NCBI GenBank assembly: GCA_022701275.1
Contig: CP031740.1
Location: 3,421,001-3,485,000 of the forward strand
Direction: 5' to 3'
Length of the DNA: 64,000 bases
Source: Microcoleus vaginatus PCC 9802
GTDB lineage: Bacteria > Cyanobacteriota > Cyanobacteriia > Cyanobacteriales > Microcoleaceae
The position numbers were made by a program, and so were the translations under genes. The notes under the pieces are model-generated. The model saw only the letters and a program-made list of their open reading frames with translations. It searched no databases and was not told the origin of the DNA. Positions 38,361-45,470 of the stretch are shown in pieces; position 1 is the first letter of the stretch, and every line of letters starts with the position of its first letter.

Positions 38361-39476
38361 TCAACTGTTCCCCGTCAACATCAAAATCATTAACACTAAC
38401 ACCCCGTTAGTTAAATAAAAGATTCCCACAACCTGAGTTTCCAACCAGCCGCACAGTTCTAGATGATGGTGGAGCGGAGCCATTCTTAACAGACGCTTGC
38501 CGATTCCATCAGGCCCTTTTGTAGCTTTGTAATAACCTACTTGAGCAATTACTGACAGCGTTTCAATAAAGAAAATCCCGCTGATAATTAATAATATCCA
38601 AAGGCTATTTGTTAATAAAGCTACCGCACCCAACGCACCGCCCAAAGCTAAAGCACCTGTATCGCCCATAAACACCTTGGCTGGATTGCGGTTGTGTGCT
38701 AAAAAACCGAGACAACTGCCGCTGGTGCAAGCGCAAAATATCATTAATTCGGGCGAAGTTGAGGCTACAGATGCGCCCAATCCCAAAAGTGCGATCGCGC
38801 CCAAACCGCCCATCAATCCGTCAACACCATCGGTAAGATTAGTAGCATTGCTTTCGGCAACTAGCACAAAACCAGCCAGCGGCCAGAACAGCAAACCTAA
38901 TGGCAGTACCCAACCGAAAGGCAAAGCAACATTCGTAGAAATAGCTGGTTGATGAAACATCAGCCACAGACAAAATAGAGCAGCAAAACTTATTTGCAAA
39001 GCCAATTTCATCCGAGGGGAAATACCTTTGTTCGACTTACGTCGCAGAATTTGCCAGTCATCGATCCAGCCAATGAAACCGTAAGCTAAAGTTAAAGCCG
39101 ATACGGCAACAACATCTGAGTTAAACTTAGACCAAAGTAAAGCGACTGCTACCCCCGCAGGTATAAAAAAGATGCCTCCCATTGTCGGCGTTCCCGCTTT
39201 TTTCAAATGGGCTTGGGGGCCGTCCTCGCGAATTATTTGTCCTGCTTTTAGTTGCTGGAGTACGGGCACAACTGCATAGCCCAACCCCGAAGCAACTAAA
39301 GCACAAACAACTAGCGGCATAAATAGCGATGCAGGTAAATTAAAAAATCTATCCGCTGCTAGATCTAAACCGATCGCTACAATGCCGAGCCCCAAACCCA
39401 GCAGCAGGAATAAATTCCTGCCTGTAAGTTTGAAAGGCATACTAAAAGGGACTTTCTCATCCAAAAAGTTATCCAT
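38361..39476 (-). CDS. mraY: Phospho-N-acetylmuramoyl-pentapeptide transferase
   Basis: 371 residues, about 10 membrane helices. It makes lipid I from UDP-MurNAc-pentapeptide and undecaprenyl phosphate at the inner face of the plasma membrane. Hallmarks: GWIDDWQILRRKSNKGISPRMK with the catalytic DD pair, NATNLTDGVDGL, FMGDTGALALGG, and the cytoplasmic RMAPLHHHLE loop. The start is taken at ATG 39476 because a GAGGAG Shine-Dalgarno lies 5 nt upstream; a longer frame to 39512 has none. Other mur genes are absent from the window. Confidence 0.97.
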   Translation of the reverse strand: MDNFLDEKVPFSMPFKLTGRNLFLLLGLGLGIVAIGLDLAADRFFNLPASLFMPLVVCALVASGLGYAVVPVLQQLKAGQIIREDGPQAHLKKAGTPTMGGIFFIPAGVAVALLWSKFNSDVVAVSALTLAYGFIGWIDDWQILRRKSNKGISPRMKLALQISFAALFCLWLMFHQPAISTNVALPFGWVLPLGLLFWPLAGFVLVAESNATNLTDGVDGLMGGLGAIALLGLGASVASTSPELMIFCACTSGSCLGFLAHNRNPAKVFMGDTGALALGGALGAVALLTNSLWILLIISGIFFIETLSVIAQVGYYKATKGPDGIGKRLLRMAPLHHHLELCGWLETQVVGIFYLTNGVLVLMILMLTGNS

Positions 39477-39606
39477 AACACTCCTCACCACACACAATTT
39501 GAGAATAAGCAATTGACAATTGGGGAATAGGGTGCGATATAGGAGATTTGGAAATCTCTTAGTTTTTCTTCCCTGTTTCCGGTTGATTCCTTCACCCTTC
39601 TACCAG

Positions 39607-39846
39607 TTATTCTTCGCCTACACTCACATCCTCTTCTACTTCCTCTTCTAAATCATCGTAAGGACTGTCGTCAACTGCCATCAGTTCAGAAATTTCTTCT
39701 TCGTGCAGATAGTCGGGTTCTTGGACATCCCTTGCTAACAGGCGATTGTTAGATTCCAACCAGTCTAAAAGAGAAGATTGCTGCTTTAATGGAATTACAT
39801 CCGCAGGCAAGTGGCGAGGTATTTGACGCAGAGATGGGTTGTACAT
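39607..39846 (-). CDS. DUF3134-type small acidic protein
   Basis: 79 residues, MYNPSLRQIPRHLPADVIPL..., then SSLLDWLESNNRLLARDVQEPDY and an extremely acidic tail (EEEISELM...DDLEEEVEEDV). This matches the cyanobacteria-specific DUF3134 family as I know it; function unknown. It is upstream of mraY on the same strand with about 130 bp between, and might be co-transcribed. The tail could bind metal or a basic partner (inference). Confidence 0.75.
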   Translation of the reverse strand: MYNPSLRQIPRHLPADVIPLKQQSSLLDWLESNNRLLARDVQEPDYLHEEEISELMAVDDSPYDDLEEEVEEDVSVGEE

Positions 39847-40257
39847 GATTCTTGGTTTTTAAAGACAAAGACGCGATCGAGTAGAGGTAACGTTTTGCCG
39901 ACGAACTGCTCCTTTGATCAAGCACTTGCAAATCGGGCATTTAGCAAGGCTAAAGCATTATACCACAGGCACTGTTTGGTTCCGGATCGGATAAGATGGG
40001 AGACCCAAAAGGCGATCGCCCCAATCATGGGCCTCAGAATAACACTAAAATCCGCTCTTGCCAATCCTTCTTTAGCCGTAAGCATAGTCATCCTAAACGA
40101 TCGTCTTTAAGATATCGCGGGACACGCGGCGATCCTATTGTGCAAGCTTCGCTAACGGCAAGGCGTTGATTCACAACAGTCTCCTGGTTTTTCATCAAAG
40201 CCTGAGCCCGAATGCCCTCTGGCTTCTTCAGTCAACTCTCAAGCAATAAATCTCAGA
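39847..40257. other. Divergent intergenic region
   Basis: About 410 bp between the DUF3134 gene (-) and the glycosyltransferase (+). A 99-codon ORF at 39811-40110 overlaps the DUF3134 start and looks like a shadow. Apart from HIP1-like GCGATCGC sites (for example near 40012) nothing definite is seen. Confidence 0.5.
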
Positions 40258-41934
40258 ATGGATATAACGGCAGCGGTTTTATACAACAAAGAGGGTTACC
40301 ACACCGGAGGGCAAAAACTTCTGGGGCGTCATTCAGCCGGAGAAGGGTTTCTCAAAAGCTTAGTCCAACACGGAACCGCTGACTCTCTCTACTGTTGCGC
40401 CGATAGCGCAACAACCTTTAAGGAATTTTGTTCGCACATCCAACCTTGGCTGCAAAAGCCTCGGAAAGTTCGCTGGATTCCCATGGAACGACCGGATTTG
40501 CTATCTCAACCGGGCACAATTTACCGACCCGATCCGGTCCTGTCGCAGATGGTGTGGGCGCGCAGATTTGTCGATCAGCGGGCCTACAGCGTTTGCGGCG
40601 TTACTCACACGATCGGTACAAAATACATCATGGAGGCGCTCGGCGATTTGATCACCGCACCCATGCAGCCTTGGGACGCCCTGATCTGCACCTCTACAGC
40701 CGTGAAAACAGCAGTAGAAGGAGTTATGAGGGAGTGGTCTGAATATTTAGCGCAGCGTAACGGCGGTAAACCGGAAATTTTGGTCAAATTCCCCGTTATT
40801 CCCCTAGGAGTGGATTGCAGCGCGTTTCCGCAGGGTCTGGAAGCAGTTAATAGTCGCCGCCTACTACGACAAGAACTCGGGATTTCTCCCGAAGATATTG
40901 TTGTGTTATTTGTCGGTCGATTGACTTTTTCTGCAAAAGCTCATCCGGTACCCATGTACATCGCCCTAGAACGGGCATCACAACAGACAAAAGCCAAAAT
41001 CCACTTAATTCAAGCCGGTTGGATCGAAGATCCGAGAGAAGAACCCGACTTTAAAAATAGCGCACAAATATTTTGTCCCTCGGTGAATGCTATTTTTTTA
41101 GATGGGAGACAGCCGGAAATTAGAACAAATATTTGGTCGGCGGCAGACATTTTCATTTCGCTGTCCGACAACATACAAGAATCCTTCGGACTGACACCAA
41201 TAGAAGCCATGGCGAACGGACTGCCGACCATAGTCTCCGATTGGAACGGATACAAAGAATCTGTACGCCACGAAATAGACGGCTTCCGCATTCCCACACT
41301 CATCCCGCCCCCGGAATCTTGTTTAGATTTAGCCCTAAATTATCTTGACGGCAGCTTAAATTGGCCGACTTACATGGGTCACACTTCCCTCGCCACAGCC
41401 GTTGACATTGATGCTTGCACCCTGGCGTTTTGCCAATTAATTGAAAACCCCGAATTGAGAAAGCGGATGGGGGAAAATGCGAGAGAAAGGGCGAGGGAAA
41501 TTTATGATTGGAAAGTAGTAATTGCTGCTTACGAACAATTGTGGCGGGAATTAGCAGAGATTCGCCTTGCGGCACCGGAGTCAGCACCTTTAAAACCCGG
41601 GAAGCCACCTTATCCCCTAGGCGACGATCCGTTTCGGGTATTAGGTAATTATGCGACTAGAAGTTTAAGCAATGAGATGATGCTGAGTCTGGGTGCGATG
41701 GCCACACCAGAACTTCTGAGAGAGTTGCAAACAATTTGGTTTACCAGCTTCGGTCAGGACAGAAGAATCTCTGTTAACATTCAGAGGGAGATATTGGATG
41801 CGATAGAGCAAAAGGGTGCTGTCAGCGTCGGAGAAGTTCTCAGGCGTTATACCAAAAACGACCAAGAATTAGCATCCCTGTATCGGACTCTGCTCTATCT
41901 GGTGAAATTTGGTATCTTAGTTATTAGTTGTTAA
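40258..41934 (+). CDS. Glycosyltransferase (GT4-like)
   Basis: 558 residues. The centre (about 185-430) is a GT-B C-terminal domain: VVLFVGRLTFSAKAHPVPMYIALERA, LIQAGWIEDP, and the E-x7-E nucleotide-sugar motif in SFGLTPIEAMANGLPTIVSDWNGYKE. The first ~180 residues would be the acceptor domain. The C-terminal ~110 residues after the GT fold (RVLGNYATRSLSNEMML...) are an unrecognised helical extension. Substrate unknown; such proteins usually build surface polysaccharides or glycolipids. It stands alone. Confidence 0.85.
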   Translation: MDITAAVLYNKEGYHTGGQKLLGRHSAGEGFLKSLVQHGTADSLYCCADSATTFKEFCSHIQPWLQKPRKVRWIPMERPDLLSQPGTIYRPDPVLSQMVWARRFVDQRAYSVCGVTHTIGTKYIMEALGDLITAPMQPWDALICTSTAVKTAVEGVMREWSEYLAQRNGGKPEILVKFPVIPLGVDCSAFPQGLEAVNSRRLLRQELGISPEDIVVLFVGRLTFSAKAHPVPMYIALERASQQTKAKIHLIQAGWIEDPREEPDFKNSAQIFCPSVNAIFLDGRQPEIRTNIWSAADIFISLSDNIQESFGLTPIEAMANGLPTIVSDWNGYKESVRHEIDGFRIPTLIPPPESCLDLALNYLDGSLNWPTYMGHTSLATAVDIDACTLAFCQLIENPELRKRMGENARERAREIYDWKVVIAAYEQLWRELAEIRLAAPESAPLKPGKPPYPLGDDPFRVLGNYATRSLSNEMMLSLGAMATPELLRELQTIWFTSFGQDRRISVNIQREILDAIEQKGAVSVGEVLRRYTKNDQELASLYRTLLYLVKFGILVISC

Positions 41935-42092
41935 TACTCTGCGGACTCGGCGATTAAAATCGCTACTACACAAAATTTCGTCCCTCTCGCTTGAGACTGA
42001 AGAAAATATCGGTCTGACTTTTGCTTCACGTTCGATAATTAATCCGTGTATTCGTGTCAAAATCCGTGTCGTGCCTTCCTTCTTAAAAAATC

Positions 42093-42677
42093 ATGCTTAG
42101 AAAATCTGCACTATTAGAGATAATTGCTGGTAAGAATCGCGGTTTGCTGGCGACTCCTAGCGACAAACAAGCGATTTTAAGTGCGATGGCCAAATTGGAA
42201 GATTACAACCCCACACCACGCCCTGTCGAAGCCGCAGAGCTTTTAAATGGTGATTGGCGGTTATTGTACACCAGCAGTCGCGACCTGCTGAATCTTGACA
42301 GTTTTCCCTTGGTTAAATTGGGTCAAATTTATCAATCTATCCGCGTCAAAGAATCTAAAGTTTACAACATTGGCGAACTTTACGGCTTGCCTTATTTGGA
42401 AGGAATTGTCAGTGTAGCGGCGAGATTTGAGGCAACTTCCGAACGCCGAGTGCAGATCAAGTTTGAGCGGTCGATTTTCGGTTTAAGCAGGTTGATTGGC
42501 TATGAATCTCCGGTTAAGTTTATCAATGAGATTGAGTCGGGGAAAAAGTTCGCTGCTGTAGATATCGGGCTGGATACTCGCGAACAGCAGGGATGGCTGG
42601 ATATCACTTATTTGGATAAGGATTTGCGGATTGGACGGGGGAATAAAGAAAGTGTTTTTGTCTTGACAAAAGAGTGA
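42093..42677 (+). CDS. PAP/fibrillin family protein
   Basis: 194 residues. Conserved fibrillin features: an N-terminal helix LLEIIAGKNRGLLATPSDKQAILSAMAKLE, then LLNGDWRLLYTSSRDLL, and the closing strand WLDITYLDKDLRIGRGNKESVFVL. Plastid-lipid-associated proteins and cyanobacterial homologues associate with thylakoids or plastoglobule-like bodies and bind lipids; the cyanobacterial forms help photosystem protection. No signal peptide. About 155 bp behind the glycosyltransferase gene, which may be an independent unit. Confidence 0.9.
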   Translation: MLRKSALLEIIAGKNRGLLATPSDKQAILSAMAKLEDYNPTPRPVEAAELLNGDWRLLYTSSRDLLNLDSFPLVKLGQIYQSIRVKESKVYNIGELYGLPYLEGIVSVAARFEATSERRVQIKFERSIFGLSRLIGYESPVKFINEIESGKKFAAVDIGLDTREQQGWLDITYLDKDLRIGRGNKESVFVLTKE

Positions 42678-42795
42678 TTTTATGATGTGTGATTAAGTGC
42701 GATCGCAATTTCATCGGGGTTTATCCGCGTTCATCTGCGGTTGAAAAAATAAAATCTATTACTTTAACAAACATTTCAAGACTGCATAAGTATTG

Positions 42796-43035
42796 TTACT
42801 CCGTCAGTTTTGTCTGTTCTTTCTTTTCCGTCGGCATTGACTTTCTGACAGCTAGCACCAACTCCGCTTCGCTACATCGATACAAATCTCGCATTCGGAA
42901 TACTTGCCAAACTTCCATCTTTGGCAAGGTTCGGCTTTTTTCCCAGTTGCGAATAGAAGACTCCGCGCATTCTAGTTCCCGTGCTACGTCTAAGATTGTC
43001 AGCCCTGCACGTTCTCTCAAGGCTCTCAAATCCAT
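42796..43035 (-). CDS. XRE-family HTH regulator
   Basis: 79 residues: MDLRALRERAGLTILDVARELECAESSIRNWEKSRTLPKM is a full Cro/C1-type HTH, followed by a short dimerisation-like region (LYRCSEAELVLAVRKS). A 9-bp inverted repeat, GTGTCAATA / TATTGACAC, lies 28-57 bp upstream of the start and overlaps a promoter-like TTGGCG-N18-TATATT on the minus strand, so autoregulation is likely (inference). No partner gene is adjacent. Confidence 0.82.
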   Translation of the reverse strand: MDLRALRERAGLTILDVARELECAESSIRNWEKSRTLPKMEVWQVFRMRDLYRCSEAELVLAVRKSMPTEKKEQTKLTE

Positions 43036-43062
43036 AGCTGAATAAACCTTTTAATATAGTAA

Positions 43063-43092
43063 GTGTCAATATTTAGCGCCAAGTATTGACAC
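43063..43092 (-). promoter_or_regulatory. Operator-like inverted repeat upstream of the XRE gene
   Basis: GTGTCAATA (43063-43071) and TATTGACAC (43084-43092), 12-nt spacer. On the minus strand a -35-like TTGGCG lies between the arms and a -10-like TATATT just beyond the arm at 43063, so a bound dimer would block transcription. Confidence 0.6.
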
Positions 43093-43199
43093 ATGAGGTG
43101 AGTTTGGTGTTTAATCATAGTAGTAGAGGCGTTAGTCGATTTCCGGCAAGAGACTTACTAACGCCCTTTCCTGTAGCCCATAGAGGATACTAAACCATC

Positions 43200-43424
43200 A
43201 TGCCACAAAACGGTTATCAACAGGGATTCGCAGCGAATCCTGGGGCGATCGCGTACCAAAAACGGCTGTACCCTTGGGCGATCGCCAAACTCATGCCCAG
43301 TATGCAGCGGGCGATTGTGGGGCGATTTCGCAGTCGATCGGATGCTGACGGACACTTGCTGTGCCTGCCTCAACTGATGCCTCAAGCAACGCTTGTCGTA
43401 GTCTTTGACTTGCAACCAGACTAA
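43200..43424 (+). CDS. Small hypothetical protein
   Basis: 74 residues: MPQNGYQQGFAANPGAIAYQKRLYPW..., then AIVGRFRSRSDADGHLLCLPQLMPQATLVVVFDLQPD. The chain is basic in the middle and ends in a predicted strand. The frame is clean and the codon use is like the neighbours; I believe it is a conserved cyanobacterial family but cannot name it. It is followed by a CCCCCGTG/CACGGGGG hairpin that may terminate it. Confidence 0.6.
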   Translation: MPQNGYQQGFAANPGAIAYQKRLYPWAIAKLMPSMQRAIVGRFRSRSDADGHLLCLPQLMPQATLVVVFDLQPD

Positions 43425-43437
43425 AACTAGGATTAAC

Positions 43438-43478
43438 CCCCCGTGGTTGCCCCTCTAAGAGTAAGGTAGACACGGGGG
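43438..43478. repeat. GC-rich inverted repeat behind the 43200 gene
   Basis: CCCCCGTG (43438-43445) and CACGGGGG (43471-43478), 25-nt spacer. It could be a terminator without U tract or a dispersed repeat. Confidence 0.6.
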
Positions 43479-43588
43479 CATTACCCATGCAAGTTGTTCA
43501 CAATTCATACAGGATTGCTATATATATTTAAGTTAGTTACTCATTATCAGATCTTTGATTTCCCCAAGCTTCACAGTTATGATAAATT

Positions 43589-43625
43589 CTCACAAATCAT
43601 ATAGCAAGCCTATATGATTTGTGAG
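43589..43625. repeat. Perfect 16-bp inverted repeat upstream of the ParDE pair
   Basis: Arms 43589-43604 and 43610-43625 (CTCACAAATCATATAG and its reverse complement), loop CAAGC. AT-rich, no U tract, 112 bp before the antitoxin start. Confidence 0.9.
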
Positions 43626-43736
43626 TAAATTAAGATCGCCCGTTAATCCAAAACAATATAACTGAAGTACGCACGAGCGCAGCTATCCCGTAGGGAATCG
43701 CCTACAATAGAATCAACACTTCTCCTCTCAAGCGCC

Positions 43737-44006
43737 ATGCAAATTGTTTTGTCACCTGAAGTCGAAGCCCTCGTGCAGCGTCAACTCACGACTGGCAAGT
43801 ACAAAAGTGCGATCGAAGTAATCCTCGCAGCCATTCAACTCCTGGAACAACAAGAAGACATTTATCAAGGACGACTGCAAGAACTTCAACGAGACGCAGT
43901 GATTGGCCAGCAAGCATCCCAACGTGGTGAAGTCGTAGACGGTGCAATCGCAATCGCACAAATCCGCGCCAACCTGCGATCGCGCTACAGTTCATCAGAA
44001 GCATGA
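43737..44006 (+). CDS. ParD-like antitoxin
   Basis: 89 residues. The N-terminal MQIVLSPEVEALVQRQLTTGKYKSAIEVILAAIQLLEQQE is a ribbon-helix-helix DNA-binding domain of the CopG/ParD type. The charged C-terminal part would wrap the toxin. Its stop overlaps the toxin start by 4 bp (ATGA), the usual antitoxin-toxin coupling. It should repress its own promoter and neutralise the ParE-like toxin. Confidence 0.87.
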   Translation: MQIVLSPEVEALVQRQLTTGKYKSAIEVILAAIQLLEQQEDIYQGRLQELQRDAVIGQQASQRGEVVDGAIAIAQIRANLRSRYSSSEA

Positions 44007-44311
44007 CTCCCAAATTTCGCCTCACCGAACCCGCAATTCAAGACATCGAGCAAATTGTAGACTACATCGCTCGTCAATCGGGACTCGATATAGCCGATCG
44101 CTTTTTAAGGAAGATCGACGCAAAATTTGCCAAAATTGCTCAGTTTCCCAACCTGGGACGACAACGAGACGAAATTTTACCAGGTCTACGCAGTCTCCCG
44201 ATGGATAACTATCTTATACTCTATATGCCGATCGGACAGGATGTAGATATCTTTCGAGTTGTCAGTGGTTATCGAGATTTATCAGCCCTGTTCACCGATG
44301 TTGATGATTGA
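44003..44311 (+). CDS. ParE/RelE-superfamily toxin
   Basis: 102 residues: FRLTEPAIQDIEQIVDYIARQSG opens the fold, FPNLGRQRDEILPGLRSLPMDNYLILYMP is the conserved core, and VVSGYRDLSALF the final strand. This is the ParE toxin pattern; ParE toxins inhibit DNA gyrase, whereas RelE relatives cleave mRNA. It overlaps parD by 4 bp. Intact by length. Confidence 0.88.
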   Translation: MTPKFRLTEPAIQDIEQIVDYIARQSGLDIADRFLRKIDAKFAKIAQFPNLGRQRDEILPGLRSLPMDNYLILYMPIGQDVDIFRVVSGYRDLSALFTDVDD

Positions 44312-44420
44312 ATTCAATTCATCTCAGAACAAGAGATAGTTTGGGGGCAGAAACTCTTATAAATTTTTCATAAAAAGTATCACAAAACCTTACTACAAAC
44401 CAACAATATCACACCCAAAA

Positions 44421-45236
44421 ATGCTCCGACTCTCGCAAACCCAACTCAAGATTCTCGAAGAATGCCCCCGCAAATTCCAACACAGCTACCTAGAACTCCT
44501 AGCCACCACCGCCTCCCCAGAACATAAAGAAAAACTCACATGGGGAAGCCACTTTCACCTATTAATGCAGCAGCGAGAGCTCGGACTTCCCATTGAATTT
44601 ATCATCCAACAAGACCCCGAGCTGGGACGCTGTGTAGCAGCATTTATCAACACCGCACCCGAACTTTTCGCCGATTCAGAAAATAGCGACAACATTTTTC
44701 GCCAAGCCGAACACCCCCGCACCCTAATTTTCCAAGACTACCTATTCACCGTTATCTATGACTTGCTAATAGCAGAACCAAACTCCGCCCAAATTCTCGA
44801 CTGGAAAACCTATCCCCGCCCTCAAAAATCAAAATGGATAGCCGAAAGTTGGCAAACTCGCCTCTATTTATACGTCTTAGTAGAAACCAGCGACTATTCC
44901 CCCGAACAAGTTTCCATGACATACTGGTTCGTACAATTGCAAGGAGAAGAACCGCCGCAAAAACTCACATTTTATTACAGCCAAACAGAACACGATCGCA
45001 CAAAACAAGATTTAACCCACCTATTGCAGCAGCTAACCGACTGGCGACAGCGCTATACCGAAGGCGGCGAATTCTTACCCCAAGTAGAAATTAGTTCCAA
45101 TCTTTGCGATTCCTGTCAATTTGCCACTCGCTGCAACCGCACACCTGACACCCAAGCTTCCTCCCCAAATCTTCCGGCAGAAACTCCCACGGATTGGCTA
45201 CCAAATCTTGCTATAATCGACGAAATATTTATTTAA
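44421..45236 (+). CDS. RecB-like PD-(D/E)XK nuclease with predicted Fe-S cluster
   Basis: 271 residues. PDDEXK_1 features: the N-terminal SQTQLKILEECPRKF with Cys15, catalytic ILDWKTY (D-x-K), and the helix QTRLYLYVL (QxxxY). The C-terminal Cys229-x2-Cys232-x5-Cys238 together with Cys15 would coordinate a 4Fe-4S cluster, as in AddB and Cas4-type nucleases. It should process DNA ends. recJ lies 234 bp downstream, beyond repeats, on the same strand, which fits a recombination/repair role. No Cas genes are present, so Cas4 is not implied. Confidence 0.88.
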   Translation: MLRLSQTQLKILEECPRKFQHSYLELLATTASPEHKEKLTWGSHFHLLMQQRELGLPIEFIIQQDPELGRCVAAFINTAPELFADSENSDNIFRQAEHPRTLIFQDYLFTVIYDLLIAEPNSAQILDWKTYPRPQKSKWIAESWQTRLYLYVLVETSDYSPEQVSMTYWFVQLQGEEPPQKLTFYYSQTEHDRTKQDLTHLLQQLTDWRQRYTEGGEFLPQVEISSNLCDSCQFATRCNRTPDTQASSPNLPAETPTDWLPNLAIIDEIFI

Positions 45237-45264
45237 TATATAAACAAACCCCCCAAATTTTACT

Positions 45265-45376
45265 CGTTACTAGGCTCTGCCTGGTAACGCAGATAGGGAG
45301 GCTCTGCCTCCTATTTTCCCGATCGTAAGCGAGGCAGAGCCTCTGGAAATGGGTTCCCAGGCTCTTCCTGGGAACC
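45265..45376. repeat. Three-hairpin repeat module, dispersed family B, copy 2 (inverted)
   Basis: CGTTACTAGG/CCTGGTAACG hairpin (45265-45289), GGAGGC/GCCTCC (45297-45311), GAGGC/GCCTC (45331-45343), and GGTTCCCAGG/CCTGGGAACC (45352-45376). Order and orientation are the reverse complement of copy 1 at 31549-31648. Confidence 0.92.
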
Positions 45377-45436
45377 AGTTAGTCGCGTAAGTCTTATTTA
45401 ACATACAAACAAGCCCCTAGATTCATCTGTAGTCAC

Positions 45437-45468
45437 AATCTAAAATCTAAAATCTAAAATCTAAAATC
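45437..45468 (+). repeat. TCTAAAA tandem repeat abutting the recJ start
   Basis: (TCTAAAA)4 ending exactly 4 nt (TCGA) before the recJ ATG at 45471. It replaces any Shine-Dalgarno. Confidence 0.92.
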
Positions 45469-45470
45469 GA

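Noticed and set aside
43291-43488. 65-codon minus-strand ORF with VSTLLLEGQPRGV
   Set aside because: It is the reverse reading of the GC-rich hairpin and the 43200 gene; repeat-derived and antisense to a better gene.
43942-44208. 88-codon ORF overlapping ParD/ParE
   Set aside because: Third frame across two well-supported genes; basic shadow composition.
44421-45236. Cas4 as identity of the RecB-like nuclease
   Set aside because: No CRISPR array or other cas gene is present; the Fe-S pattern also fits AddB-like and stand-alone nucleases.
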